Assembly (NCBI RefSeq): GCF_013365535.1
Contig: NZ_CP053590.1
Coordinates: 1,602,501-1,666,500 of the forward strand
Source: Aquimarina sp. TRL1
GTDB lineage: Bacteria; Bacteroidota; Bacteroidia; Flavobacteriales; Flavobacteriaceae
DNA length: 64,000 nucleotides
Direction: 5' to 3'
The translations under genes were made by a program, and so were the position numbers. The notes beneath the pieces were generated by a model. The model was not told the origin of the DNA. It worked only from the letters and a program-made list of their open reading frames with translations, and searched no databases. Positions 26,490 through 36,411 of this stretch are shown piece after piece (the first letter of the stretch is position 1; each line of letters begins with the position of its first letter).

Positions 26490-26834
26490 TTATTTTTTTT
26501 GAAGGGCTTGTTGCTCAAATTTCACACCTTCCCAGCCTGTTTTAATAAAATTCCGAATATTCTGATGATCATCCCCTTCCGGATGTTGTAATACATCATC
26601 TCTATAATAAGCTCCAAAACAAGAAAGTGTTTCTTCTTCTGAAAACTCATTCTCTTTTGCAAATGCGAACAATTTACACGATCCAGAATTTTGTCCTTGT
26701 TCATTGTGTACACTTCCATTGGTAAAAGCAGTCGGTTCAAATGTATAATAAGCTTCTACTACATCCATCGTTTCCTGAAAAGTAATTTTCTCAGGTGAGG
26801 TTTTTAGTTTTTCTATAAATGATGTTAACTCCAT
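26490..26834 (-). CDS. HopJ type III effector family protein
   Basis: A 114-aa acidic protein starting MELTSFIEKLKTSPEKITFQE and carrying the family signature FTNGSVHNEQGQNSGSCKLFAFA and ETLSCFGAYYRDDVL. HopJ proteins were named after a Pseudomonas effector but are widespread in bacteria without type III secretion, so the name should not be read as virulence. Role unknown. It is 16 bp from rsmI and 3 bp from the peptidase. Confidence 0.9.
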   Translation of the reverse strand: MELTSFIEKLKTSPEKITFQETMDVVEAYYTFEPTAFTNGSVHNEQGQNSGSCKLFAFAKENEFSEEETLSCFGAYYRDDVLQHPEGDDHQNIRNFIKTGWEGVKFEQQALQKK

Positions 26835-26850
26835 CGTTTCTTTTTTATGT

Positions 26851-27522
26851 TTATTTTTTTCCTTCTACAATAATAACAATCTCTCCCTTTGGCGGCTTAT
26901 TTTCATAATGCTTAACAACCTCTTCTACAGTTCCCCGAATCGTTTCTTCATACATCTTTGTCAACTCCCGGGAAACTGATACACGACGATCTTCTCCAAA
27001 GTACTCCTGAAAATGTGATAATGTCTTAACTAGTTTATGTGGGGATTCGTAGAAAATCATAGTTCTGGTTTCTTCTGCCAATAATTTTAAACGAGTTTGC
27101 CTTCCTTTTTTTACAGGCAGGAAGCCTTCAAAGACAAACTTATCATTAGGGAGTCCGCTATTAACTAATGCCGGCACAAAGGCCGTAGCTCCAGGTAAAC
27201 ATTCTACTGGTATATCATGATTAATACAGGCTCTGCTCAATAAAAAACCAGGATCACTAATTGCAGGAGTTCCCGCATCGCTAATTAACGCTATCGTCTC
27301 TCCCTTCTGAAGCTTGTTTATAATTGCATCTACTGTTTTATGTTCATTATGCATATGGTGACTCTGCATCGGAGTCACAATTTCGAAATGTTTTAATAAT
27401 TTCCCACTCGTTCTGGTGTCTTCTGCCAGAATTAAGTCTACTTCTTTTAATATGCGAATTGCCCGAAAGGTCATATCCTCCAGATTTCCTATCGGAGTCG
27501 GCACAAGATATAATTTTGACAT
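26851..27522 (-). CDS. rsmI: 16S rRNA (cytidine(1402)-2'-O)-methyltransferase
   Basis: SAM-dependent tetrapyrrole-methylase-fold enzyme that 2'-O-methylates C1402 of 16S rRNA. The 223-aa sequence has the family motifs YLVPTPIGNLEDMTFRA, LAEDTRTS, LISDAGTPAISDPG, LPGATAFVPALVNSGLP and FYESPHKL. The length is standard. It starts 3 bp after the end of the DoxX-like gene on the same strand. Confidence 0.96.
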   Translation of the reverse strand: MSKLYLVPTPIGNLEDMTFRAIRILKEVDLILAEDTRTSGKLLKHFEIVTPMQSHHMHNEHKTVDAIINKLQKGETIALISDAGTPAISDPGFLLSRACINHDIPVECLPGATAFVPALVNSGLPNDKFVFEGFLPVKKGRQTRLKLLAEETRTMIFYESPHKLVKTLSHFQEYFGEDRRVSVSRELTKMYEETIRGTVEEVVKHYENKPPKGEIVIIVEGKK

Positions 27523-27525
27523 AAT

Positions 27526-27891
27526 TTACGGTCTAACTTTTTTTCCTGTCACATAGGAAACTACAAAAATAACAAGTGCGTATACTGACAATCCTATAGG
27601 ATGCGCTGCTTTGTGATGTGCTACACTTGCCAGTACTAAATCCAAGAAGATTCCTGCATACGCCCATTCTTTTAACCACTTTATTTTATTGATTAGAATC
27701 ACTGCAACACCTGTAATTTTTAAAATCGCCAGAGGGATTACCAAATAATCCGGGTAGTGAAAGCTTCTAAAAAAACCTTCTACCATCTCTGTCTTTCTAA
27801 AATACATCTGAGCAGAAAATAACATAATACCACTCAGAAGCAGTGTCGCAATCCAGTAAATGATTTTTAGATATGTACTGTTTTTATGCAT
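27526..27891 (-). CDS. DoxX-like membrane protein
   Basis: A 121-aa protein with four predicted membrane helices and the DoxX pattern in RSFHYPDYLVIPLAILKITGVAVIL and VLASVAHH. DoxX-family proteins are linked to quinone or thiol redox functions in the membrane. A second, more distant DoxX protein is at 32610. Confidence 0.75.
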   Translation of the reverse strand: MHKNSTYLKIIYWIATLLLSGIMLFSAQMYFRKTEMVEGFFRSFHYPDYLVIPLAILKITGVAVILINKIKWLKEWAYAGIFLDLVLASVAHHKAAHPIGLSVYALVIFVVSYVTGKKVRP

Positions 27892-27899
27892 GCCATTGT

Positions 27900-28742
27900 T
27901 TAATATTCGTACCTACTGGTAACTATCTCCATAAATCGCTGTTCATATTCTTCTTTCCCTTCCCAATTATTATAATCGGGTTTCACCATATTATCGATAA
28001 ATTGTCTTGCACCGTTTTTTGTATGTAGTGTATTTAATTGAGATAGTACTCTGTTATAATCTGTAGAACTTCCTTCAAAAAGATGCTTTATAAAAGCCAG
28101 TCGATCATTTAACCCTATATGAATTCCCCTTTTTAATTGATCGTTTAATGAGGGTTGTTTGTCTTCATCGGGAGCTACAGCTGCTACTGATTCCAGATCA
28201 GGAGTTGTAAATGCCTTGTCATTTTTTTTATAGTCATCCTCTTTTTCTTCCAAAGAAATAACTTCTTCCTGCTTATCTGAAACGGGAACAAAAAGATCTT
28301 CTGTAACTCTGGCATTTATTTTCTCAATTACAATCTCTGGTCTCTCGTCTTTTACCTCATTAACGATTTCTTCCTCTTTTTGAGGGAGATCAGGCTTTTC
28401 AATAGGAGATACATCTTCCAATTCGAATAATGTTTCTGCCTTCTCCTCTTCTTTTTCTTCTTCTTCTTCGATAGTCAGGATTGGTGTCTGTAGCGGAGGT
28501 TTCTCTTCTACAATTTTTTCTTCTGTTATTGTCTGTTCAATGCTTTTTTCAGCCAGTACCTCCCGTATCTGTCCTATGGTTGGTTGTGGACCGGAAAAAT
28601 GATGCTCTGCAAAGGACAATATGGTCAATTTCTCGTACAATTGTCTTGCTTCTTCCTGAAGCTGAATCAAATCCGACTTTCCTTTTAATTGCAATACCCG
28701 ATGTGCGATACTTATTAATTCTGCTTCCAATTTCTTTTTCAT
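27900..28742 (-). CDS. acidic linker-rich protein, unknown
   Basis: A 280-aa cytoplasmic protein with a conserved N-terminal helix (MKKKLEAELISIAHRVLQLKG), a long Glu-rich low-complexity middle (for example EEEEEKEEEKAETLFELED at residues 91-109) and a conserved C-terminal globular segment (RGIHIGLNDRLAFIKHLFEG ending in IVTSRYEY). I associate this architecture with Flavobacteria, next to tdk. Function unknown. Confidence 0.7.
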   Translation of the reverse strand: MKKKLEAELISIAHRVLQLKGKSDLIQLQEEARQLYEKLTILSFAEHHFSGPQPTIGQIREVLAEKSIEQTITEEKIVEEKPPLQTPILTIEEEEEKEEEKAETLFELEDVSPIEKPDLPQKEEEIVNEVKDERPEIVIEKINARVTEDLFVPVSDKQEEVISLEEKEDDYKKNDKAFTTPDLESVAAVAPDEDKQPSLNDQLKRGIHIGLNDRLAFIKHLFEGSSTDYNRVLSQLNTLHTKNGARQFIDNMVKPDYNNWEGKEEYEQRFMEIVTSRYEY

Positions 28743-28928
28743 CCTTGACTATTCATTTTTAACGCCCCTATTTTTATTGATTGTATTCTCACACTCCTCT
28801 CTTGTATAATTTGGAAGTGTTTCATAACTTTCTATAGAATACTGCTAATCCTAGTTGATTTTTAATAAATTTACCTCGTCTTTAAAACAAAGAAAGGGAT
28901 TTCTCTAATTGACGCTGAAAAATACAAA

Positions 28929-29576
28929 ATGTTTCTTGAAAATACAGTAAATCATAAAGAGCAATTTGGGTGGATTGAAGTTATCTGTGGTTCAATGTTC
29001 TCTGGTAAGACAGAAGAACTTATCCGCAGGCTAAAACGTGCCCAGTTTGCAAAACAAAAAGTAGAAATTTTCAAACCATCTGTAGATCGCAGATATGATG
29101 ATGAAATGGTAGTTTCTCATGATGCTAATGAAATTCGTTCTACTCCTGTACCTGCTGCTGCCAATATTCGTATTCTGGCTGATACTTGCGATGTTATCGG
29201 TATTGATGAGGCACAATTCTTTGACGATGAAATCATCTCCGTATGTAATGACCTGGCTAATAAAGGAATTCGGGTAATTGTTGCAGGTCTAGATATGGAT
29301 TTTAAAGGCAATCCCTTTGGTCCTATGCCTGCATTAATGGCTACTGCAGAATATGTAACAAAAGTACATGCTGTATGTACCCGTACCGGAAATCTTGCTC
29401 AATATAGCTATCGAAAATCTAAAAAAGATGATTTAGTCGTCCTTGGAGAAACCGAAGAATATGAACCTTTGAGCAGGGCCGCTTATTACAAAGCGATGCT
29501 TAAAGACAAGGTGCATGAAATGCCCGTTAACGACCCCAAAATAGTATCCAAAAAAGAAGATAAAACTGATGAGTAA
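28929..29576 (+). CDS. tdk: thymidine kinase
   Basis: Type II thymidine kinase of 215 aa. The Walker A motif is GSMFSGKTEELI (Gly21-Lys27), the magnesium motif is IGIDEAQFF, and the zinc-site region includes AVCTRTGNLAQYSYR. It salvages thymidine to dTMP. Its stop codon lies inside alr, the next gene, which starts at 29569 (8-bp overlap). Confidence 0.96.
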   Translation: MFLENTVNHKEQFGWIEVICGSMFSGKTEELIRRLKRAQFAKQKVEIFKPSVDRRYDDEMVVSHDANEIRSTPVPAAANIRILADTCDVIGIDEAQFFDDEIISVCNDLANKGIRVIVAGLDMDFKGNPFGPMPALMATAEYVTKVHAVCTRTGNLAQYSYRKSKKDDLVVLGETEEYEPLSRAAYYKAMLKDKVHEMPVNDPKIVSKKEDKTDE

Positions 29577-30681
29577 CTTCAAAGAGACCGTACTAGAAAT
29601 TAATCTAGCTCATCTTTCTCATAATTTTAAGTATTTAAAAAGTAAATTACACCCCGAAGTCAAATTCCTTTCTGTAGTGAAAGCTTCTGGATATGGTAGT
29701 GATGTTGTTCCATTGGCTAAACACCTGGAGAAACTCGGTACGGATTATTTTGCTGTAGCATATGTATCAGAAGGAATTGTCCTGAGAAATGCAGGGATAA
29801 CCACTCCTATCTTGGTATTACACCCGCAACCTGTAAATTTTGCTGCCTGTATAGAATACCGATTAGAACCCAATATCTATAGCAAAAGAATCCTTGAGTG
29901 CTTTACCGAAGCTGCGCACTCACATAATGTACAGGAATATCCAATTCATATAAAATTCAACACCGGGCTTAATCGCCTTGGATTTATTGCTGATGACATA
30001 GCGTATATCGTACAACAACTGAACACTCATAAGGTTCTTTCTGTACAATCTATTTTATCTCATTTAGCAGCTAGTGAAGATCATAAAGAACGGGATTTCA
30101 CGCGACAACAAATTGAGCTATTCAAAAAAATAACTGCTACCTTTTCTGCTACACTTGGGTATACTCCTATCGTACACCAATGCAATACATCTGGTATTCT
30201 AAATTATCCTGATGCTCATTTCTCAATGGTCAGATCAGGAATTGGTTTATATGGATACGGAAATGATACCACTTATGACGTCAATCTCAAACCTGTAGCC
30301 ACACTCAAATCGGTTATCTCTCAAATACATGAATTAGCTCCCGGAGAAACACTTGGTTATAACAGAGCTTTTAAAGCGACAAAAAAAACAATTACTGCAA
30401 CCATTCCTATTGGGCATGCAGATGGTATCAGCAGACAATATGGTATGAGAAAAGGATTTGTTCTGGTGCATGGAAAACGTGCCTATATTACCGGAAATGT
30501 GTGTATGGATATGCTAATGATTGATATTACCGACATCCCCTGTAAAGAAGGAGATGAGGTGATTTTTTTTGATGCACATACCGGAGCCAATAATATGGCT
30601 GAGCATGCTGGCACTATTTCTTACGAGCTACTTACCGCAATTGCACCACGGGTAAAACGTAAAGTCATCGATGAAATTTGA
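29569..30681 (+). CDS. alr: alanine racemase
   Basis: PLP enzyme making D-alanine for peptidoglycan. A 370-aa protein; the PLP lysine is Lys38 in SVVKASGYGSD, and the catalytic tyrosine region is GYNRAFKATKK. IGHADGISRQYG and VCMDMLMIDITD are typical. The family usually reads KANAYGHG around the lysine; here the motif is KASGYGSD. Overlaps tdk by 8 bp and is co-transcribed with it. Confidence 0.95.
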   Translation: MSNFKETVLEINLAHLSHNFKYLKSKLHPEVKFLSVVKASGYGSDVVPLAKHLEKLGTDYFAVAYVSEGIVLRNAGITTPILVLHPQPVNFAACIEYRLEPNIYSKRILECFTEAAHSHNVQEYPIHIKFNTGLNRLGFIADDIAYIVQQLNTHKVLSVQSILSHLAASEDHKERDFTRQQIELFKKITATFSATLGYTPIVHQCNTSGILNYPDAHFSMVRSGIGLYGYGNDTTYDVNLKPVATLKSVISQIHELAPGETLGYNRAFKATKKTITATIPIGHADGISRQYGMRKGFVLVHGKRAYITGNVCMDMLMIDITDIPCKEGDEVIFFDAHTGANNMAEHAGTISYELLTAIAPRVKRKVIDEI

Positions 30682-30781
30682 TTTTCATCGATTTGAAAAC
30701 CCCTTTTTTTAATTTTTAATGATTTTAAGCCCATCTTTTTTCTGTATATTAGAGCTTCACTAACTTCTAAAATTAAAAAAA

Positions 30782-31198
30782 ATGGGATTTTTTAAAGATT
30801 TTAAATCTTTCTTATTGAAAGGTGATATCGTAAATCTTGCCACTGCTGTAGTTATTGGAGGAGCCTTTAATAAAATTGTAGGTTCAGCTGTAGCAGATGT
30901 GATCATGCCAATTGTAGGAGTTCTTTCCGGAGGAACGGACTTTACACAAAAATTCATAGCACTGGATGGTAATGATTATGAAAATCTGGCTGCCGCTAAA
31001 GAAGCTGGCGCTGCAATTATCACTTATGGAAATCTGATCCAGGCAATTATTAACTTTATTATTGTAGGTCTTTTTATTTTTCTTGTCTTAAAAGCATATG
31101 AAAAATCTAAAAAGAAAGAAGAGGAAGCACCAGCTGCTCCTGCAGGACCTACACAAGAAGAATTATTGACAGAAATCAGAGATTTGCTTAAAAAATAA
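30782..31198 (+). CDS. mscL: large-conductance mechanosensitive channel
   Basis: A 138-aa two-helix channel opened by hypo-osmotic shock. It begins [23 protein letters not shown] with the conserved first helix, then the second helix ([20 protein letters not shown]) and the charged C-terminal bundle ([28 protein letters not shown]). A terminator follows. Confidence 0.96.
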   Translation: MGFFKDFKSFLLKGDIVNLATAVVIGGAFNKIVGSAVADVIMPIVGVLSGGTDFTQKFIALDGNDYENLAAAKEAGAAIITYGNLIQAIINFIIVGLFIFLVLKAYEKSKKKEEEAPAAPAGPTQEELLTEIRDLLKK

Positions 31199-31260
31199 TA
31201 AGTTCTTTTTGTAACAAGAAATACATTATAGCTACCGCTATACTATATATTCTAACCATT

Positions 31261-31292
31261 AAACCGCTCTTTTATCAGAGCGGTTCTTTTTT
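31261..31292 (+). terminator. terminator after mscL
   Basis: Stem AACCGCTCT (31262-31270) with AGAGCGGTT (31277-31285) followed by CTTTTTT. Confidence 0.85.
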
Positions 31293-31458
31293 ACAACTTG
31301 TTATATATATAACAGATTATATAAATTTTGATATTTTACGAAGAATCACTTGGATAATTAGAAATATTCCAGACATTTGTATGGAAATCAATGACAATAA
31401 CCTTTAGGGATTCAGAAACCAACAATGAATTCCTTTGAAATTTATAAAATAATATATT

Positions 31459-32451
31459 ATGAGAGTAGCTGTAGTAGGAGCCACTGGCTTAGTCGGAACA
31501 GTAATGCTAGAAGTCCTAGCAGAGAGAAACTTTCCTATAACAGAATTGATTCCTGTCGCTTCAGAGAGATCAGTAGGAAAAAAACTTTCTTACAAAGGGA
31601 CAGAGTATAGTGTTGTAGGTCTTGAAACAGCAGTAGAAATGAAACCGGACTTAGCGTTATTTTCTGCCGGAGGAAGTACTTCTTTAGAATGGGCTCCAAA
31701 ATTCGCAGAAGCAGGAACAACAGTTGTAGATAATTCTTCTGCATGGAGAATGGATCCTACTAAAAAACTTGTAGTTCCGGAGATCAATGCTACTTCCCTA
31801 ACAAAAGAAGACAAAATTATCGCCAACCCAAATTGCTCAACAATTCAGATGGTTCTCGCACTTGGTCCACTACACGAGCAATATAAAATCAAGCGTGTTA
31901 TTGTTTCTACATATCAATCTATTACAGGAACTGGAGTAAAAGCGGTTCAACAATTAGAAAACGAATATGTTGGAGAAAAAGGAGAAATGGCATATCCATA
32001 TCCTATCCATAGAAATGCCATTCCACATTGCGATGTTTTTGAAGCAAACGGATATACCAAAGAAGAAATGAAATTGGTTAATGAAACGCAGAAAATCCTT
32101 GATGATCGAACTATTGCCGTTACTGCTACTGCTATTAGAATTCCTGTAGTTGGAGGTCATAGTGAAAGTGTTAACCTAGAATTCGAAAAAGAATACACAG
32201 AAACAGATGTTAGAAAAATTCTAAGTGACACCTCGGGGGTAACGGTTCAAGACAACCCGGATACCAATACCTACCCTATGCCTATTTATGCAGAAGGGAA
32301 GAATGACGTTTTTGTAGGAAGAATACGAAGAGATCATTCCAGAGAGAATGCATTAAACATGTGGATTGTAGCTGACAACCTAAGAAAAGGAGCTGCTACA
32401 AATGCTGTACAGATCGGAGAATATCTGGTACAGGAAAAACTAATCGGATAA
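31459..32451 (+). CDS. asd: aspartate-semialdehyde dehydrogenase
   Basis: NADP-dependent enzyme of the lysine/threonine/methionine pathway. The 330-aa sequence has MRVAVVGATGLVGTVMLEVL (nucleotide binding), DNSSAWRMD, the catalytic Cys126 in NPNCSTIQM and RIPVVGGHSESV with the acid-base His. It stands as a single gene between terminators. No lysine riboswitch-like structure is evident in the 260-bp leader. Confidence 0.96.
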   Translation: MRVAVVGATGLVGTVMLEVLAERNFPITELIPVASERSVGKKLSYKGTEYSVVGLETAVEMKPDLALFSAGGSTSLEWAPKFAEAGTTVVDNSSAWRMDPTKKLVVPEINATSLTKEDKIIANPNCSTIQMVLALGPLHEQYKIKRVIVSTYQSITGTGVKAVQQLENEYVGEKGEMAYPYPIHRNAIPHCDVFEANGYTKEEMKLVNETQKILDDRTIAVTATAIRIPVVGGHSESVNLEFEKEYTETDVRKILSDTSGVTVQDNPDTNTYPMPIYAEGKNDVFVGRIRRDHSRENALNMWIVADNLRKGAATNAVQIGEYLVQEKLIG

Positions 32452-32493
32452 TTCCTTATCCTTTTTTAGAAAAAATAATTTACTATTATATTG

Positions 32494-32535
32494 ACCTCTT
32501 CCTATTTGAAAACAGGAAGAGGTTTTCTTTTTTTA
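32494..32535 (+). terminator. terminator after asd
   Basis: Stem ACCTCTTCCT (32494-32503) with AGGAAGAGGT (32514-32523) followed by TTTCTTTTTTT. Confidence 0.85.
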
Positions 32536-32609
32536 CGAACACTCTTCCTTGTAAGGTTTTTATGTTTATACACTCTAATACAGTATATTAATCATAAAAT
32601 CACAATGTA

Positions 32610-32981
32610 ATGAATATCAAAATAACTTTAGGTTTAAGAATTTTATTAGGAATATTACTCCTTGTATTCGGTAGTAATAAATTCATTGGGTTTCTTCCCA
32701 ATTTTGAATTTGCTAACCCAGAAGCAGGAGTTTTTTTTGGAGCATTAGCCAATAGTTATGTACTAAAAACAGTAGCACTAACAGAGATCATCGCTGGAAT
32801 TTTATTACTGATCAATAAATCTGTTCCTTTTGCGCTACTTCTTATAGTTCCTATCTCTATTAATATTGTTTTATTTCATATCACACTAGACCCTGCTAAT
32901 ATTGCACCAGCTATTGTTGTGTTTGCTCTTAATGCTTATTTAATTTACAGAAAATGGGACCATTACAAAGGGTTGTTCTAA
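32610..32981 (+). CDS. DoxX family membrane protein
   Basis: A 123-aa four-helix protein starting MNIKITLGLRILLGILLLVFG with SNKFIGFLPNF and a TEIIAGILLLINK segment, the DoxX pattern. Possible role in membrane thiol or quinone redox; unproven. The structured region at 33005 begins 23 bp after its stop. Confidence 0.8.
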   Translation: MNIKITLGLRILLGILLLVFGSNKFIGFLPNFEFANPEAGVFFGALANSYVLKTVALTEIIAGILLLINKSVPFALLLIVPISINIVLFHITLDPANIAPAIVVFALNAYLIYRKWDHYKGLF

Positions 32982-33004
32982 TACAATCCTCATAAAAACC
33001 TGAT

Positions 33005-33102
33005 AGCTCTCATTTGATGAAAATAACGGTTACTAAACCCCAAAGTAACATGATAAGAAGCTCATTTTCTTATTAATTCATTAAAGAGAGCTTTCTTTTT
33101 TT
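33005..33102 (+). ncRNA. candidate structured RNA or complex terminator
   Basis: A 16-bp outer helix with a single bulged A (33005-33021 with 33077-33092) closes a three-way junction holding two hairpins: GTTACT/AGTAAC (33029-33034 with 33044-33049) and ATAAGAA/TTCTTAT (33053-33059 with 33067-33073). A TTTCTTTTTTT run follows at about 33092-33102. The outer helix and T run alone would stop transcription from the DoxX gene, but the inner hairpins are more than a terminator needs. It may be an RNA processed from the 3' end of that mRNA or transcribed from its own start. Confidence 0.4.
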
Positions 33103-33137
33103 ATAATTATTTTATGAAATCATCTTCCTACTTTTAA

Positions 33138-33145
33138 TAGATTTG
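33138..33145 (+). promoter_or_regulatory. -7 box for the prolyl oligopeptidase gene
   Basis: TAGATTTG matches TAnnTTTG, 25 bp before the ATG at 33171. Confidence 0.5.
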
Positions 33146-33170
33146 TGTCAAACGAAAAACAAATTTTCTT

Positions 33171-35339
33171 ATGAAAAAAGCTGTTTTCGCATTATCTATC
33201 GTTACTCTCATGATAGGATGCAAAAATGAAACAAAACAAGAAACTGCTAAAATTCAACGTACATTGAACTATCCCGAAACTAAAAAAGCAGATACAGTAG
33301 ACACATACTTCGGTGTAGCGGTAAAAGACCCCTACAGATGGCTAGAAGATGATCGAAGCAAAGAAACAGAAGACTGGGTAAAGTCACAAAACAAGGTAAC
33401 CTTCTCTTATTTAGACAGTATCCCTTTTAAAAACGAATTAAAAGATCGTTTGTCTTCTTTATGGAATTATGAAAAAGTAAGTGCACCTTTCAAAGAAGGA
33501 GAATACACGTATTTCTATAAAAATGACGGCTTACAAAATCAAAGTGTTTTATACCGTTTCAAAAAAGAAGGGGATGAACCGGAAGTCTTCTTAGATCCTA
33601 ATAAATTTAGTGAAGATGGAACTACTTCTCTCGGGGGGCTTAGTTTTTCTAAAAATGGAAAAATATTAGCCTATTCTATCTCTGAAGGAGGAAGTGACTG
33701 GAGAAAAGTAATTATCAAAAATGTAGAAACCAAAGAAATAATAGAAGACACTCTTATCGATATTAAGTTTTCAGGGCTTTCATGGAAAGGAAATGAAGGA
33801 TTTTACTATTCCAGTTATGACAAACCTAAAGGAAGTGAGCTTTCTGCCAAGACCGATCAGCATAAACTTTACTACCATAAATTGGGGACTGCTCAAAAAG
33901 ATGACGAGTTAATTTACGGAGGAACTCCAGAAGAAAAACATCGATATGTAGGTGGAAATGTAACAGATGATGATCGCTATCTAATTATTTACGCTAAAGT
34001 TTCTACTTCTGGAAACAAACTATTCTTAAAAGATCTATCTAAAAAAGACAGCAAGTTAATTACGATCTTAGATCATACTGACAGTGACAGTTTTGTTATT
34101 GAAAATGATAAATCAAAATTATTTATCGTTACTAACCTTGACGCTCCTAACAAAAAAATCGTCACTACTGATGCCAGCAAGCCTACTCCTGATACCTGGA
34201 AAGATTTTATTCCTGAAACAGAAAATGTATTATCCTCAAGTACTGGTGGAGGATACTTCTTTGCTGAATATATGGTTGATGCTGTCTCCAAAGTACAACA
34301 ATACGACTACAACGGAAAGTTAGTTCGGGAGATCAAACTTCCTGGAATAGGAAGTGCCGGTGGTTTTGGAGCTAAAAAAGAAGAAAAAGAATTGTACTAT
34401 TCTTTTACTAACTATGTAACCCCAGGAAGCATCTATAAATACACTATTGAAGATGGGACTTCTGAACTTTATAAAAAACCTAAGATAGATTTCGCTTCTG
34501 ATAACTACGAAAGTAAGCAGGTTTTTTATACTTCTAAAGACGGGACAAAGGTTCCGATGATTATCACCCATAAAAAAGGACTAGAGCTAAATGGTAAAAA
34601 CCCGACAATATTATATGGGTATGGTGGATTTAACGTCAGTCTGACTCCTTCTTTTAATATTGCTAATGCAGTATGGATGGAGCAAGGAGGTATATACGCT
34701 GTACCAAACCTCAGAGGAGGAGGAGAGTACGGAAAAAAATGGCATGATGCAGGGACTAAGAAGCAAAAACAAAATGTATTTGATGATTTCATTGCTGCTG
34801 CTGAATACCTGATTAACAATAAATACACCTCAAGTGATTACTTAGCAATCCGAGGAGGTTCTAATGGAGGATTATTAGTAGGGGCGACTATGACACAGCG
34901 CCCGGATCTAATGAAAGTAGCACTTCCTGCCGTAGGAGTTCTAGATATGTTGCGTTATCACACATTCACTGCCGGAGCAGGATGGGCATATGATTATGGT
35001 ACTGCTGAGGACAACAAGGAAATGTTTGAATACTTAAAAAAATATTCTCCAGTGCATAATGTAAAAGAAGGAGTAGAATATCCTGCTACACTGGTTACGA
35101 CAGGGGATCATGATGACAGAGTTGTTCCTGCACACTCTTTTAAGTTTGCTGCAGAACTACAAGACAAGCAAACGGGAAGCAACCCAACCTTGATCAGAAT
35201 CGAAACCAATGCAGGGCACGGAGCAGGAACTCCGGTTTCTAAAACTATCGAGCAATATGCCGATATCTTTGGTTTTACACTATACAACATGGGGTATAAT
35301 GTACTTCCAGAAAAAGTTACTAAAGAAGTAAAAGGGTAA
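33171..35339 (+). CDS. prolyl oligopeptidase family lipoprotein
   Basis: A 722-aa S9A serine peptidase with a lipoprotein signal ([12 protein letters not shown], Cys17), so it is likely held in the cell envelope. The N-terminal beta-propeller covers about residues 60-430; the C-terminal hydrolase carries the nucleophile in [11 protein letters not shown], the acid in [11 protein letters not shown] and the His in NAGHGAG. It cleaves after proline in short peptides. The length is normal for the family. Followed by a terminator. Confidence 0.93.
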   Translation: MKKAVFALSIVTLMIGCKNETKQETAKIQRTLNYPETKKADTVDTYFGVAVKDPYRWLEDDRSKETEDWVKSQNKVTFSYLDSIPFKNELKDRLSSLWNYEKVSAPFKEGEYTYFYKNDGLQNQSVLYRFKKEGDEPEVFLDPNKFSEDGTTSLGGLSFSKNGKILAYSISEGGSDWRKVIIKNVETKEIIEDTLIDIKFSGLSWKGNEGFYYSSYDKPKGSELSAKTDQHKLYYHKLGTAQKDDELIYGGTPEEKHRYVGGNVTDDDRYLIIYAKVSTSGNKLFLKDLSKKDSKLITILDHTDSDSFVIENDKSKLFIVTNLDAPNKKIVTTDASKPTPDTWKDFIPETENVLSSSTGGGYFFAEYMVDAVSKVQQYDYNGKLVREIKLPGIGSAGGFGAKKEEKELYYSFTNYVTPGSIYKYTIEDGTSELYKKPKIDFASDNYESKQVFYTSKDGTKVPMIITHKKGLELNGKNPTILYGYGGFNVSLTPSFNIANAVWMEQGGIYAVPNLRGGGEYGKKWHDAGTKKQKQNVFDDFIAAAEYLINNKYTSSDYLAIRGGSNGGLLVGATMTQRPDLMKVALPAVGVLDMLRYHTFTAGAGWAYDYGTAEDNKEMFEYLKKYSPVHNVKEGVEYPATLVTTGDHDDRVVPAHSFKFAAELQDKQTGSNPTLIRIETNAGHGAGTPVSKTIEQYADIFGFTLYNMGYNVLPEKVTKEVKG

Positions 35340-35356
35340 ACACCTTAACTTTATCA

Positions 35357-35392
35357 TAAAAAATCCGCTTATTAAAAAAGCGGATTTTTTTT
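35357..35392 (+). terminator. terminator after prolyl oligopeptidase
   Basis: Stem AAATCCGCTT (35361-35370) with AAGCGGATTT (35379-35388) followed by T's. Confidence 0.85.
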
Positions 35393-35436
35393 ACCCTTAT
35401 TTTTCAAAAAAAAAGACAAGTTCAATATCTTTGAAT

Positions 35437-36411
35437 ATGCTAAAAGTCCAGAATATTTCTTTCGCGTATCAAACGGCTCCTGTTATCAAGAATGTTAGTT
35501 TTACCATCAACAAAGGACAACATATTGCTTTGGTTGGGGCAAGTGGATGTGGGAAGAGTACTCTACTCAAAATTATTTATGGCCTTCTTCAGGTTACTGA
35601 GGGGAGGTTATACTGGGACGATAATGAAATTTTAGGCCCTAACTATCATCTGGTTCCGGGAGAGGAATATATGAAATATCTCTCACAGGGATTTGAACTA
35701 ACTGCATATCGGACAGTATCAGAAAACATCGGACAATACCTCTCAAATTTTGAACCTGAATTAAAAAAAGGACGTGTTAAAGAATTATTAGAAATTGTAG
35801 AATTAGAGGAATTTGCAGCAACAAAAGTAGAAAACTTAAGCGGAGGACAAAAACAACGTGTCGCATTGGCTAGAGCCTTAGCTAAAAAACCTGAATTATT
35901 ATTACTGGATGAGCCTTTTGGGAATATCGACAATTTCAGAAGAAGCTCTCTGCGCAGAAACCTATTTAATTATCTGAAAAGAAATAAAATTACCAGTATT
36001 ACAGCCACCCATGATAAAACAGATATTCTTTCTTTTACAGATGAGACTATTGTAATACAAAAAGGAGAGGTCATCGCTCATAAAAACACAATTGAACTAT
36101 ACCGACATCCAAAAAATCTATACATAGCATCACTTTTTGGAGAGATTAACAACATTGTAATTTCTGACCTTATCACTTCAGCTGATCATTCATCTGCATT
36201 AGTATACCCCCACGAAATAACAATAGTTTCTAAATCCTCTATTAGTGTTCTGGTGAGAAAATCTTATTTCAAAGGCAATCACTTCCTTATAGAATCTGTA
36301 TTAAATGGCACTTCTATTTTATTTATAGAGCACCATACCTTTCTTCCTCCTGGAGAAAAAATATACATTACAATCCCTGAGGATCTTCTTTTATCCAGAG
36401 CAGCTACTTAA
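35437..36411 (+). CDS. ABC transporter ATP-binding protein with TOBE-like C-terminus
   Basis: A 324-aa ATPase of the spermidine/sulfate/iron importer type. Walker A is GASGCGKST, the Q-loop is followed by TAYRTVSENIG, the signature is LSGGQKQRVALARAL and Walker B is LLLLDEP. Beyond residue 230 lies a TOBE-like beta domain (VISDLITSADHSSALVYPHEI). The start is taken as ATG at 35437; a TTG at 35431 is in frame but lies in the -7-like box TATCTTTG (35426-35433). No permease gene is adjacent, so the partner is unknown. Confidence 0.88.
   Translation: MLKVQNISFAYQTAPVIKNVSFTINKGQHIALVGASGCGKSTLLKIIYGLLQVTEGRLYWDDNEILGPNYHLVPGEEYMKYLSQGFELTAYRTVSENIGQYLSNFEPELKKGRVKELLEIVELEEFAATKVENLSGGQKQRVALARALAKKPELLLLDEPFGNIDNFRRSSLRRNLFNYLKRNKITSITATHDKTDILSFTDETIVIQKGEVIAHKNTIELYRHPKNLYIASLFGEINNIVISDLITSADHSSALVYPHEITIVSKSSISVLVRKSYFKGNHFLIESVLNGTSILFIEHHTFLPPGEKIYITIPEDLLLSRAAT

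Noticed and set aside
31199..31458. A lysine riboswitch in the asd leader.
   Set aside because: The region has only the mscL terminator and short AT-rich repeats; the conserved lysine-riboswitch core is not visible.
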